From positions 1 to 50,730 of the forward strand of contig JAIOZM010000022.1 of NCBI GenBank assembly GCA_021740585.1: a stretch of 50,730 bases of DNA, in the 5' to 3' direction. Shown here in pieces: positions 39,014-46,787 of the stretch; the stretch's first letter is position 1, and every line of letters starts with the position of its first letter. The position numbers were made by a program, and so were the translations under genes. The notes under the pieces are model-generated. The model saw only the letters and a list, made by a program, of their open reading frames with translations. It did no database searches and was not told where the DNA came from. Source of the DNA: Bacteroidales bacterium (GTDB taxonomy: Bacteria; Bacteroidota; Bacteroidia; Bacteroidales; GCA-2748055).

Positions 39014-39212
39014 ACGGTATTAAATTTTCTGCAAATTTATAAGTTTCACCTTTATAACTCAGATTTTCAGGAAATATTTTGAGGTTTCGGTTTGGGATAA
39101 TTTGAAATGAGACATTCTTCAGCCATGCATTAAGGATTATATTTTCGGATTCCGTTGTTGTAAACGCATTCTGCTTCATGGAAAAGTACAGCATTAAGTT
39201 CCGATTATCCAT
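38997..39212 (-). CDS. Small hypothetical protein
   Basis: A 71-residue frame whose ATG directly follows the TAA of the upstream decayed frame (TAAATG at 39215-39210 on the minus strand) and whose end overlaps the next gene by 17 bp. The tight packing argues for a real or once-real gene in an operon. There is no signal peptide or recognised motif; the sequence is mixed-charge with NENLSYKGETYKF-like strands. It may be a fragment of a larger protein shared with the preceding relic. Confidence 0.4.
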   Translation of the reverse strand: MDNRNLMLYFSMKQNAFTTTESENIILNAWLKNVSFQIIPNRNLKIFPENLSYKGETYKFAENLIPYEKIL

Positions 39213-39505
39213 TTAACTCTCTTGTAATTCAAATACATGAAAACAGCCTTTCGTCCCGGTAAATAGACCTTCCCATTCTTTGCATAAATTCATTAAATCA
39301 GGAAAAACAAATTCCCCACCCAATAAAGCACCTAAAAGCGTTTCCTTTTTCCATGTACATAAGTAATAAAATTGCTTTTTGATAATTTTCTCTGAATTAA
39401 TCCATAAATTAATGATACCTAAGTTCGTAATTAATCCAATTCCAAAACCCCATTCTGGGTTGTTATATTTGAAATTCCGAATATATGAGGTTTTTGATTA
39501 TTCAT
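39213..39505 (-). pseudogene. Decayed gene of unknown family, copy A
   Basis: From 39497 down to the TAA at 39213-39215 the minus strand holds an open frame of 94 codons without a start codon. It includes NNPEWGFGIGLITNLGIINL, KKQFYYLCTWKKETLLGALL and GLFTGTKGCFHVFELQES. A possible original start (ATG at 39505, MNNQKPHIFGISN) is in another frame, so a frameshift near 39480 seems to have broken the gene. A second, more decayed copy lies at 41446-41690. I do not recognise the family. The intact 3' half and coupling to the next frame suggest recent inactivation, or use of an unseen alternative start. Confidence 0.6.
39227..39441. repeat. Direct repeat, left copy (partner 41446-41661)
   Basis: About 215 bp here match 41446-41661 in the same orientation, with scattered substitutions and small indels; stretches such as ATTCAAATACATGAAAAC and CCATGTACATAAGTAATAAA are identical. 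The two copies flank the HEPN relic and the CNNM gene. They correspond to the two copies of the decayed gene, so they likely arose by tandem duplication followed by insertion between, or by two separate insertions. Confidence 0.9.
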
Positions 39506-39645
39506 ATGGATAATTTAGAAATTATGGCCTTGGTGGTAAGCGATTAATCTTGAGATGAATTCAGGATAAGAAAGTAGCTTTGGATAATTAGATTAAAAAT
39601 GGAACAAGATCTAATTGGAAGCAGATTTTCGATATCTATGCATGA

Positions 39646-39961
39646 GAAAAAGCCAAATTCGAAAGCTTTTTTTTAGGCTTCAGGGCTAGAGTTGATACTT
39701 GCTGATAATAATTATAAATGTCTGTTGCGAACCGGTCATATTATTCATATTTTTATGTCGTGAGTTCGTTATTTCTAAAGAATGAAATTGAAGCTCAAAC
39801 TCGTGACGATGCGATATCTCAGTTTGGTCTTCACTTGGAGAAAAATGGAATGATTAATATGGAATACAGAAATTTTTTTTCAAAGCTTTTTGATTTTAAG
39901 CAAAAGGGGGTTTATGGTGTTATTTGATTATGACTCTGAAACGGTTAACCCATTAATTTAA
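39646..39961 (+). pseudogene. Frameshifted HEPN (UPF0332) toxin-like gene
   Basis: Successive fragments in alternating frames make up one HEPN-domain protein: EKAKFESFFL (from 39646), ASGLELILADNNYK (from 39677), SVANRSYYSYFYVVSSLFLK through FGLHLEKNGM to SKLFDFKQKG (39718-39912), and FDYDSETVNPLI ending at TAA 39959-39961. Together they follow the UPF0332 pattern (ALxxAexLL, NRxYYxxFy, kaDYgd, FdxExv). At least three indels separate the pieces, one near a T8 run at 39667. Only 39718-39927 is open as a unit. HEPN proteins are ribonuclease toxins usually paired with an MNT nucleotidyltransferase antitoxin, which is not present. This copy cannot make the full protein. Confidence 0.7.
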
Positions 39962-40106
39962 AACAGTAAGGTTTTTAAGAGGAAATTGGGAGATTAAATT
40001 GAAAGTGCAACCAAGCTCTGACGCATGATTTAGGGTATGGGGGTTTCGGCGGTCTGCGAGCGTTTTGGGCTCGTAAAAAAGTTAGGTGTAAATTTATTGA
40101 AAATAT

Positions 40107-41171
40107 ATGACATTACTTTTATTCTATTTATTTCTTGCTCTGGTTATTTCATTTCTTTGTTCGATAATGGAAGCAGTGCTTCTTTCAACACCACAATCTT
40201 TCTTGATTGTTAAGTATGAAAATGGGAATGCCTGGGCAAAATCATTTATTGATTTAAAAGCAAATATTGATAAGCCTTTAGCTGCAATTTTATCCCTGAA
40301 TACAATAGCCCATACTGTTGGTGCTGCTGGAGTTGGAGCACAAGCAGTTAAAGTATTTGGTGAAGCTTCTTTTGGAATTATCTCAGCTATTTTAACAATT
40401 TTAATTTTGGTAATCACGGAAATAATCCCAAAAACCATTGGAGCTATATATTGGAGAAATCTGGCTAGGTTTTCTTCCCGAATTATACAAGGCCTAATAA
40501 TTATTACCTATCCCTTAGTTGTTATGTCAGCGGTAATTACGAAACTTATCTCTAAAGGAAAGCAAGAGCAAACTACTAGTAGAGAAGAATTTGCAGCATT
40601 AGCAAATATCGGAGCGGATGAAGGTATTTTTTTAAATAAGGAGCATAAAATAATTCAAAATTTACTTCGGCTAAAGAATGTAAAAGTTAGAGAAATAATG
40701 ACTCCAAGAGTTGTTGTTGCTGTAGCCGACGAGAAATTAACCCTAAATAATTTTTACAAAAATAAAGATTATCTAAATTTTTCGCGCATCCCAATTTATG
40801 CAGAAAATGATGAAAACATAACAGGCTATGTTTTCAGACAGGAAGTATTTGAAAAACTGGCAGATGATCAACATGATTTAAAACTGAGAGATGTAAAACG
40901 AGAGATAGTTGTGGTTCCAAATAGTATAGGGCTATTTGCATTGTGGGAAAAATTATTGGAAGAAAAAGAGCATATTGCATTAATTGTGGATGAATATGGT
41001 GGTTTAGACGGAATTGTAACGATGGAAGATATTATTGAAACTATGCTAGGTCTGGAAATTATTGATGAAACCGATACCATAGTTGATATGCAAAAATATG
41101 CCAGGGATAGGTGGAAGGAAAGACAGGCTAAATATAGTGTAATCGACAAATTAAATAAACAAGACGAATAA
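40107..41171 (+). CDS. CNNM/DUF21 membrane protein with CBS pair
   Basis: A 354-residue inner-membrane protein of the HlyC/CorC-CNNM group, linked to magnesium or cobalt transport. The DUF21 (CNNM) membrane domain (about 1-165) has helices such as LLLFYLFLALVISFLCSIMEA and ILTILILVITEIIPKTIGA, including the conserved acid-Pro turn TEIIPK. A CBS pair follows (about 190-320: VREIMTPRVVVAVADE and HIALIVDEYGGLDGIVTMED), which in relatives binds adenine nucleotides. The C-terminal CorC_HlyC transporter-associated domain is missing; the protein ends about 35 residues after the CBS pair. It is the only intact gene between 39.2 and 42.1 kb. An older label, hemolysin, is misleading. Confidence 0.9.
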   Translation: MTLLLFYLFLALVISFLCSIMEAVLLSTPQSFLIVKYENGNAWAKSFIDLKANIDKPLAAILSLNTIAHTVGAAGVGAQAVKVFGEASFGIISAILTILILVITEIIPKTIGAIYWRNLARFSSRIIQGLIIITYPLVVMSAVITKLISKGKQEQTTSREEFAALANIGADEGIFLNKEHKIIQNLLRLKNVKVREIMTPRVVVAVADEKLTLNNFYKNKDYLNFSRIPIYAENDENITGYVFRQEVFEKLADDQHDLKLRDVKREIVVVPNSIGLFALWEKLLEEKEHIALIVDEYGGLDGIVTMEDIIETMLGLEIIDETDTIVDMQKYARDRWKERQAKYSVIDKLNKQDE

Positions 41172-41445
41172 AAGTCGGGCAGGTAAAGAGGGTTCTCAAT
41201 CCTAAGTATCTCATTACGAAGACTTAGGGCGCTTATGCCACCCGTAGTTTCTTTCAATCTCGAGATCAATACGATTAGTTTCCACCTATCCTCATAATCA
41301 AACCTAAGGTGTGAACTCAAATTTCAGTGAGGAAATCAATACTCTAAATTCTTAGTGGTTTGACTAAGCCGGCGCTTGGCATAACTGGCAGACCTTCGTC
41401 TTTAAAAAGCCGGACACGTATAAAATACCATGTATCTTACCGGCG
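41172..41445. other. Gene-poor stretch with a minus-strand fragment
   Basis: This is the first part of a 970-bp gap (41172-42146) without an intact gene. On the minus strand an open stretch near 41320-41172 reads FDYEDRWKLIVLISRLKETT and GGISALSLRNEILRIENPLY, which looks like genuine protein sequence, but it runs into the antisense of the CNNM gene and stops making sense. I take it as the N-terminal stub of a lost gene of unknown family. The rest of the gap holds the second relic copy, a Fic-like fragment and unassigned A+T-rich DNA. Confidence 0.45.
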
Positions 41446-41690
41446 ATTCAAATACATGAAAACAACCTTCCGCCCCGGTAAACATACCTTCACATTCCTT
41501 GCAAAAATTCATCAAAATCCGGAGAAAACAAATTCCCCACCCTACAAAGAACCTAAAAGCGCTTGCTTTTTCCATGTACATAAGTAATAAAATTGCGTTT
41601 TGATAATTTTCCCTGAAATAATCCTTAAAGTAGTCATGATTAAATTCGTTCTAATCCAATTATTAGACCTTGGACGGGAATAATTTTTAT
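41446..41690 (-). pseudogene. Decayed gene of unknown family, copy B
   Basis: Homologous to copy A at 39213-39505 over about 215 bp. The minus strand still reads KIIKTQFYYLCTWKKQALLG, close to the copy A protein, but then meets an in-frame TAG, and after GGEFVFSGF two further stops (TGA TGA). The tail continues only in another frame. It is beyond repair and clearly older than copy A. Confidence 0.75.
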
Positions 41691-41852
41691 GGAATTCCTG
41701 GACGGAAGTGTTTTTAATGATTTTTTTAATGATTTTGAATTAGTGCTGTGCTTTATGCCAGGAAAGCTCAGTGCCAAAAGGTTTTGACATTTTAAATGAG
41801 TATATTTGAGCTTAAATAGTCGAAATAAATGAGAATAACTGAAAGATAATAT

Positions 41853-41984
41853 TTAGAAACGTTTAAAAAGTCCATCGGTAAAGAAATTCCAAAATTGATC
41901 AAGAATTTCGACTTCTCAGAGAATCGTGGAGGATTTGAATATTTGACTAAGTCTTCTGCGGTTTACTCCTCAAATACGGTGTAA
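41853..41984 (+). pseudogene. Likely N-terminal remnant of a Fic protein
   Basis: The frame reads LETFKKSIGKEIPKLIKNFD, then FSENRGGFEYLTKSSAVYSS, and stops at TAA 41982-41984. This resembles the N-terminal region of Bacteroidota Fic-family proteins, where the segment ending in the inhibitory VYSSNIEGN helix precedes the Fic core. The break falls right after YSSN. No HPFxxGNGR core motif follows in any frame that I could find. The assignment rests on one short stretch. Confidence 0.45.
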
Positions 41985-42146
41985 CCGGACAGCTAAGTAT
42001 CCTGCAATCATCAACGATTTCATTTTGCTAAGCTTGGTAGCAATCCACCCAGAATTGAAGAAGGACTGCATAAATTCAGCTGAAATATATAAAACTGATA
42101 GATGACAAAACTTTAACAAAACTCTTAAAAGATTAAAATATTGAAA

Positions 42147-42656
42147 ATGGATGAGATTCCGGAAAAAAGAATGCAGTATGTTACTACGGGAGAAGTGAGT
42201 TCCGGAGGTATTGAAACCATACTTAACTCAGGTGCGATAGGTTCCTGTTTAGTAATAGCGGCATTTGATCCCCTTCTGAATGTTGGCGCAATGGCCCATG
42301 TAATGTTACCGGGCAGATCACCAGTAAAAAATGGCTTGCATACTAACCGATTTGCCGCTAATGCCATAGACGAAATGCTATGCCAGCTAAAAAAGTTTGG
42401 AATTAAAAATGAAAACCTTAGAATTTGTTTGGTTGGAGGAGCCAATGTGCTCAAACGTGAAAACGACAGCATTGGAGAAAGCAATATTATATCTGTTGAA
42501 AAATTACTGGAAGAGAAAGGGTTAAAAGTATATGCCAGGTCAGTTGGAGGTCTTGAAAGAAGAACGGTTTTGTTCGATATTGAAATGGGGTGTATTTATT
42601 GCAAAGTGGGTGATGGTAAGCAACTAATCCTTTGGCAAACAGAGAATAAACAATAA
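42147..42656 (+). CDS. cheD: CheD, chemoreceptor glutamine deamidase
   Basis: CheD converts specific glutamines of chemoreceptors to glutamate and, in some bacteria, feeds back on CheC. The protein (169 residues from ATG 42147; an in-frame TTG at 42141 adds two) has the catalytic Cys34 in SGAIGSCLVIAAFD and His51 in VGAMAHVMLPG, plus the conserved VGGANVLKRENDSIGESN region and SVGGLERRTVLFDIEMG. All key residues are present. No receptor, CheA, CheW or CheC gene is in the window. It lies 40 bp ahead of a large hybrid kinase, the likely operon partner, so its target may be that kinase or a distant receptor. Confidence 0.92.
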   Translation: MDEIPEKRMQYVTTGEVSSGGIETILNSGAIGSCLVIAAFDPLLNVGAMAHVMLPGRSPVKNGLHTNRFAANAIDEMLCQLKKFGIKNENLRICLVGGANVLKRENDSIGESNIISVEKLLEEKGLKVYARSVGGLERRTVLFDIEMGCIYCKVGDGKQLILWQTENKQ

Positions 42657-42696
42657 AAAATTATATCTTAGTAGCGGGCCGATAAAAAATCATGCT

Positions 42697-45600
42697 ATGG
42701 ATGAATTAAACATGCTACGTAAAAAGGTTCTCGAATTAGAAAGGGATAACCGCTTATTTAAGGAGACTGAAAAAGAGCTGCATGCAACTAATCAGCAACT
42801 TCAGGAAAGTGAGAAACAACTTAAATCGAAACAGGAAACTCTCATCCAAACACAAAGAATTGCCCGCGTTGGAAGCTGGGAGTGGGAAGTTGCAACTGAT
42901 ACGGTAACATGGTCAGATGAATTATTTCGCATTTTCAAATTGAATCCTGAAAACGGAGCAGTTTCTTATGCCGACCATCCAAAAATCTATACCCCAGACA
43001 GTATGCAACAATTGGATACTGCGGTTCAGCGAACCCTAAAAACAGGTGAACCCTTTGAGATTGATCTCGAAATAATAAGAGCTGATGGAACAAATGCATT
43101 CTGCACTGCACAGGGTTATGCTGAAAATGATGAAAATGGGAAAGTGATTCGGCTTTTCGGTTCTCTTCAGGATATTACCGAAAGAAAAAATGCAGAAGAG
43201 CATTTAAAAAAAATCCAGTGGTTATTGCAAAATAAAAAAGAGAAAACGGAAATAAGTATACCAGACTATGGAGATCTGACAACTATTAACCAAAACCGCA
43301 CAATTTTAGATTCTGTTGGAAAGGAAGTGTTAAACGGGATTGTAATTGATTATCTTTCCTTATTGGAAACCTCTGCTGCGGTTTATGAAAAAAATGGTGA
43401 TTATGCAGTTGGAATTTTTTCTTCCGAGTATTGCCAGTTTATGGATTCTTCCTCTCGTGCACTTTGTAAAACAAAGAGTAATAAAAAGGCGCTTGATTCG
43501 GGTAAATGGCTCTGTCACGAATCGTGCTGGGCAGATGCCTCAAATCAGGCAATTCAAACCAATAAACCCGTTGATATCGAATGTAGTGGGGGATTAAACA
43601 TTTATGCCATACCCATAAGGGCAAATAACGAAGTAATTGGTTCAATTAATTTTGGTTATGGTAATCCCCCAACCGAAGAAAACAAATTAAAGGAAATTGC
43701 TGCGAATTACAATGTGTCAGTTGATAAATTAAAAAGGCTGGCTAAAAGTTATGAGACTCGACCGGCCTTTATCATCGATATTGCAAAAGAAAAACTCGAT
43801 ACTTCCTCAACGTTAATCGGTAATATCGTCGAAAGAAAGCAGATGGAAGAAGACCTTAAGCGAAACCAAAAAAGATATGAAAAAGCCCAGGCACTTGGTC
43901 ACGTAGGGAACTGGGAATACGATCCGGTTACAACAAATTTCTGGGCATCGGATGAAGCAAAAAGAATATATGGGTATGATTTAAGTTTGAAGAATTTCTC
44001 AACCGAGATTGTGGAAAGTTGTATCCCTGAACGAGAACGAGTTCATCAGGCTTTGGTTGACCTTTTGGAGAACAATAGAAAATATGATTTAATATTTGAT
44101 ATAATAACTTACGACAAGGGTATCCGGAAAACGATTCATTCCATTGCAGACCTTGAAAAGGATGCGCAGGGAAATCCTTTAAAAATTACCGGTGTTATCA
44201 TTGATATTACTATACAGAAAAAAGCAGAAGATGAGTTAAAAGCGCTGAATCAACAATTAATTGCCAATGATCAACAGCTACGTGCCGCAAATCAGCAGCT
44301 TCAGGCAAACGAACAGCAATTGAAGGCGTCAAACCAGCAGTTAATAGCTAGTGAACAGCAACTTAGGGCGGCAAATCAACAATTAATGGCTAGTGAACAG
44401 CAACAGAAAGCTGTAAACCAGCAGCTGGAAGCCAGCGAAAAAGATCTGATAGAGGCTAATAAAAGCTTACAGATTGCTATAGAAGATGTTGAAAAAAGCG
44501 AGAAGTATCTTGAGAATATCATTGAAAATATTGCAGATCCTATTTTTGTAAAAGATGAGGATAGCAAGTTACTAATCGTAAACGATGCTTTTTGTCAACT
44601 TTTTGGATTAAACAAAAAGAATATTATAGGAAAAGATCTGGCCGAAGATGTCTCTCCGGAAGAGCGGGAAAGCTTTTTGAGAATCGATAAAATGGTGCTT
44701 AATAATGGAAAAGAGAATGTCAACGAAGAAACACTTACCGTTCGTGGGGGTGAGACAAAAACAATTGCAACCAAAAAGTCAAGATTTTTAGATGAAAAAG
44801 GAAGAAAATTTCTTATTGGAGTAATTCGCGATATTACGGAACGCAAACAATCAGAGATTGAATTGCTTAAAGCCAAAGAAAAAGCTCAGGAAAGTGAAGA
44901 AAAATATAAAGCCCTCTATGAAAATGCACCCTTGGCCTATCAATCTTTAAATGAAAATGGTAGTTTTAATGATGTAAATCCAACCTGGCTTTCCACACTT
45001 GGATATAAAAGAGAAGAAGTTATTGGAAAGTTTTTTAAGGATTTTCTTCATCTGGATTGGCAAAGTCATTTTGAGAAAAATTACCCTGCCTTCAAGAAGC
45101 GAGGTTATGTAAGTGATGTGCAATTTAAAATAAGACATAAAAAAGGACACTACTTAGATATTTCATTTGAAGGATGTATTGGTTATCACTCCGATGGAAG
45201 TTTTAAACAGACTTATTGCGTATTTCAAGATATCACGGAAAAAAAGCAAGCTCTTGAAGATTTGTTAATTGCTAAAGAAAAAGCAGAGGAGTCCGACCGT
45301 TTAAAATCTGCATTTCTGGCTAATATGAGCCATGAAATAAGAACTCCTATGAATGGGATTTTAGGATTCACTAGCCTTCTGAAGAAACCCAATCTTACCG
45401 GTGAAGAACAGCAAAAATTCATCGAAATTATTCAGAAAAGCGGAAATCGCATGTTAAATACAGTAAACGATATTATTGATGTATCCAGAATTGAATCAGG
45501 TATAGTTGAACTTTCATTGTCTGAGGTAAATATCACTGAACAATTAAAATATTTGCATTCCTTTTTTAAACCCGAAGCAACTAAAAACGGAACTCAACTC

Positions 45601-46416
45601 CTAATTAAAAATGAGATAAACGACCAGGACTTTAGAATTAATACAGATGCAGAAAAACTTAATTCTATCCTTACCAATCTTATCAAAAATGCAATTAAAT
45701 ATACAAGTCAGGGTTCTATTGAAATGGCATACAGTTTAAAAAATGAAAATGGACAGGATTACGTGGAATTCTCTGTTAAAGATACGGGGGTTGGGATTAA
45801 AAAAGATAGACAGACTGCCATTTTTGATCGTTTTGTTCAGGCTGACATAGAGGACATACACGCAAAACAAGGCTCAGGATTAGGCTTAACCATTTCAAAA
45901 GCTTATACTGAAATGTTGGGAGGGAGAATGTGGATAGACAGCGTAGAGGGTTTAGGTTCAACATTTTATTTTACCATTAAATACAATCCCCTATCTGACC
46001 AGGAATTGAATCAAGAGAATAATGGGCAATTTTTGAATGAGGATAGTATAAATGAAAAACTTAAAATATTAATTGTTGATGATGATGAAACATCAGATAT
46101 GCTTATATGTGCTATACTCGAAGAAATAAGCCTGGAAATTCTTCATGCAAAAAACGGACTTGAGGCTATTGAGTATTGTCGCAATAACCCTGATTTGGAT
46201 TTGATATTTATGGATATTAAAATGCCGGTATTGGGAGGTTATGATACTACCAGACAAATACGTCAATTTAATAAAGATGTGATTGTCATCGCCCAGACAG
46301 CCTATGGACTTTTGGGCGACAGAGAAAAAGCAATTGAAGCAGGTTGCAGCGATTATATCACAAAACCCATTAGCAAAAGCGAATTGCTTCTGCTAATACG
46401 AAAGTATTTCAAATAA
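42697..46416 (+). CDS. Hybrid sensor kinase with PocR and PAS domains
   Basis: A 1239-residue soluble phosphorelay kinase. Order: N-terminal coiled coil (1-50), PAS (about 55-165), PocR-like sensory domain (about 200-360), PAS (395-510), a long Gln-rich coiled coil with 14-residue repeats (518-600), PAS (605-725), PAS (735-860), HisKA with His879 in NMSHEIRTP, HATPase (about 975-1100, DTGVGI and GSGLGLTISK), and receiver with Asp1173 in LIFMDIKMP. The PocR-like domain holds several cysteines (SSEYCQFM, WLCHESCWAD, ECSGGLNIYAIPI) and the IGSINFGYGNPP end; relatives bind small ligands such as diols. It follows cheD by 40 bp. No separate output gene is adjacent. All catalytic residues are intact. 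Confidence 0.93.
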   Translation: MDELNMLRKKVLELERDNRLFKETEKELHATNQQLQESEKQLKSKQETLIQTQRIARVGSWEWEVATDTVTWSDELFRIFKLNPENGAVSYADHPKIYTPDSMQQLDTAVQRTLKTGEPFEIDLEIIRADGTNAFCTAQGYAENDENGKVIRLFGSLQDITERKNAEEHLKKIQWLLQNKKEKTEISIPDYGDLTTINQNRTILDSVGKEVLNGIVIDYLSLLETSAAVYEKNGDYAVGIFSSEYCQFMDSSSRALCKTKSNKKALDSGKWLCHESCWADASNQAIQTNKPVDIECSGGLNIYAIPIRANNEVIGSINFGYGNPPTEENKLKEIAANYNVSVDKLKRLAKSYETRPAFIIDIAKEKLDTSSTLIGNIVERKQMEEDLKRNQKRYEKAQALGHVGNWEYDPVTTNFWASDEAKRIYGYDLSLKNFSTEIVESCIPERERVHQALVDLLENNRKYDLIFDIITYDKGIRKTIHSIADLEKDAQGNPLKITGVIIDITIQKKAEDELKALNQQLIANDQQLRAANQQLQANEQQLKASNQQLIASEQQLRAANQQLMASEQQQKAVNQQLEASEKDLIEANKSLQIAIEDVEKSEKYLENIIENIADPIFVKDEDSKLLIVNDAFCQLFGLNKKNIIGKDLAEDVSPEERESFLRIDKMVLNNGKENVNEETLTVRGGETKTIATKKSRFLDEKGRKFLIGVIRDITERKQSEIELLKAKEKAQESEEKYKALYENAPLAYQSLNENGSFNDVNPTWLSTLGYKREEVIGKFFKDFLHLDWQSHFEKNYPAFKKRGYVSDVQFKIRHKKGHYLDISFEGCIGYHSDGSFKQTYCVFQDITEKKQALEDLLIAKEKAEESDRLKSAFLANMSHEIRTPMNGILGFTSLLKKPNLTGEEQQKFIEIIQKSGNRMLNTVNDIIDVSRIESGIVELSLSEVNITEQLKYLHSFFKPEATKNGTQLLIKNEINDQDFRINTDAEKLNSILTNLIKNAIKYTSQGSIEMAYSLKNENGQDYVEFSVKDTGVGIKKDRQTAIFDRFVQADIEDIHAKQGSGLGLTISKAYTEMLGGRMWIDSVEGLGSTFYFTIKYNPLSDQELNQENNGQFLNEDSINEKLKILIVDDDETSDMLICAILEEISLEILHAKNGLEAIEYCRNNPDLDLIFMDIKMPVLGGYDTTRQIRQFNKDVIVIAQTAYGLLGDREKAIEAGCSDYITKPISKSELLLLIRKYFK
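44248..44457 (+). repeat. Five 42-bp coding repeats in kinase coiled coil
   Basis: Five head-to-tail units of exactly 42 bp (44248, 44290, 44332, 44374, 44416) code for the 14-residue pattern NQQL-x-A-x-E-QQL-x-A-x, two heptads each. Units 3 and 4 are the most alike at DNA level (both contain GCTAGTGAACAGCAAC). Gain or loss of a unit keeps both reading frame and heptad phase. Confidence 0.9.
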
Positions 46417-46458
46417 AAACTAAGTGTAAGCCACCCAATAAAAACAAAAGAATACATC

Positions 46459-46484
46459 GGGCTGGGAAAGGAGATTCTCAGCCC
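46459..46484. terminator. Hairpin between convergent genes
   Basis: GGGCTGGGA (46459-46467) pairs with TCTCAGCCC (46476-46484), a 9-bp stem with one G-U pair and an 8-nt loop, between the kinase and the DUF3820 gene. No good T-run follows on the plus strand, so termination is possible, not certain. Confidence 0.5.
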
Positions 46485-46489
46485 CAAAA

Positions 46490-46720
46490 CTATGATCTGT
46501 TAAGCTTCTCCAGCAAATACTCCAGTCCGTTGAGTTTAATCTCATACATCGTAGCCATAAGCAGTCCGAGTTTACCCGGGGGAAAGCCTTTTTGTTTGAA
46601 CCAAACCAAATAAGCTTCTGGCAAACGATAGATCGCCTGACCTTTGTAGCGGCCAAAGGGCATTTTTACTTTTATAAGATCAAGCAGGATTTTTGAATCA
46701 AAAAGGATTTCTTCGCCCAT
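46490..46720 (-). CDS. DUF3820-family protein
   Basis: A 76-residue cytoplasmic protein matching DUF3820: the hallmark MPFGRYKGQAIYRLPEAYLV is followed by WFKQKGFPPGKLGLLM and the closing YEIKLNGLEYLLEKL. Members have sometimes been named putative quorum-sensing-regulated virulence factor, without biochemical support here. A similar short motif occurs in exonuclease-related proteins. It lies 67 bp downstream of the HI0933-type flavoprotein gene on the same strand, so they may share a transcript. Length is normal. Confidence 0.85.
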   Translation of the reverse strand: MGEEILFDSKILLDLIKVKMPFGRYKGQAIYRLPEAYLVWFKQKGFPPGKLGLLMATMYEIKLNGLEYLLEKLNRS

Positions 46721-46787
46721 GTTTTCTTTTTGTTGATGTCAGATATAAATTACCTGCATATTGAAATAATAAGGTATTATCGGTTTT

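Noticed and set aside
40057-40073. CGAGC/GCTCG hairpin as a terminator
   Set aside because: Stem of only 5 bp, followed by A residues in place of T on the plus strand; no upstream intact gene to terminate.
40868-41320. 150-codon minus-strand frame read as one gene
   Set aside because: Only its first 50 residues look protein-like; the rest is antisense to the CNNM CBS domains. I kept the first part as a possible relic only.
44248-44457. Minisatellite causing frame switching
   Set aside because: The unit is 42 bp, a multiple of three, so copy changes keep the frame; it is a coding coiled-coil repeat.
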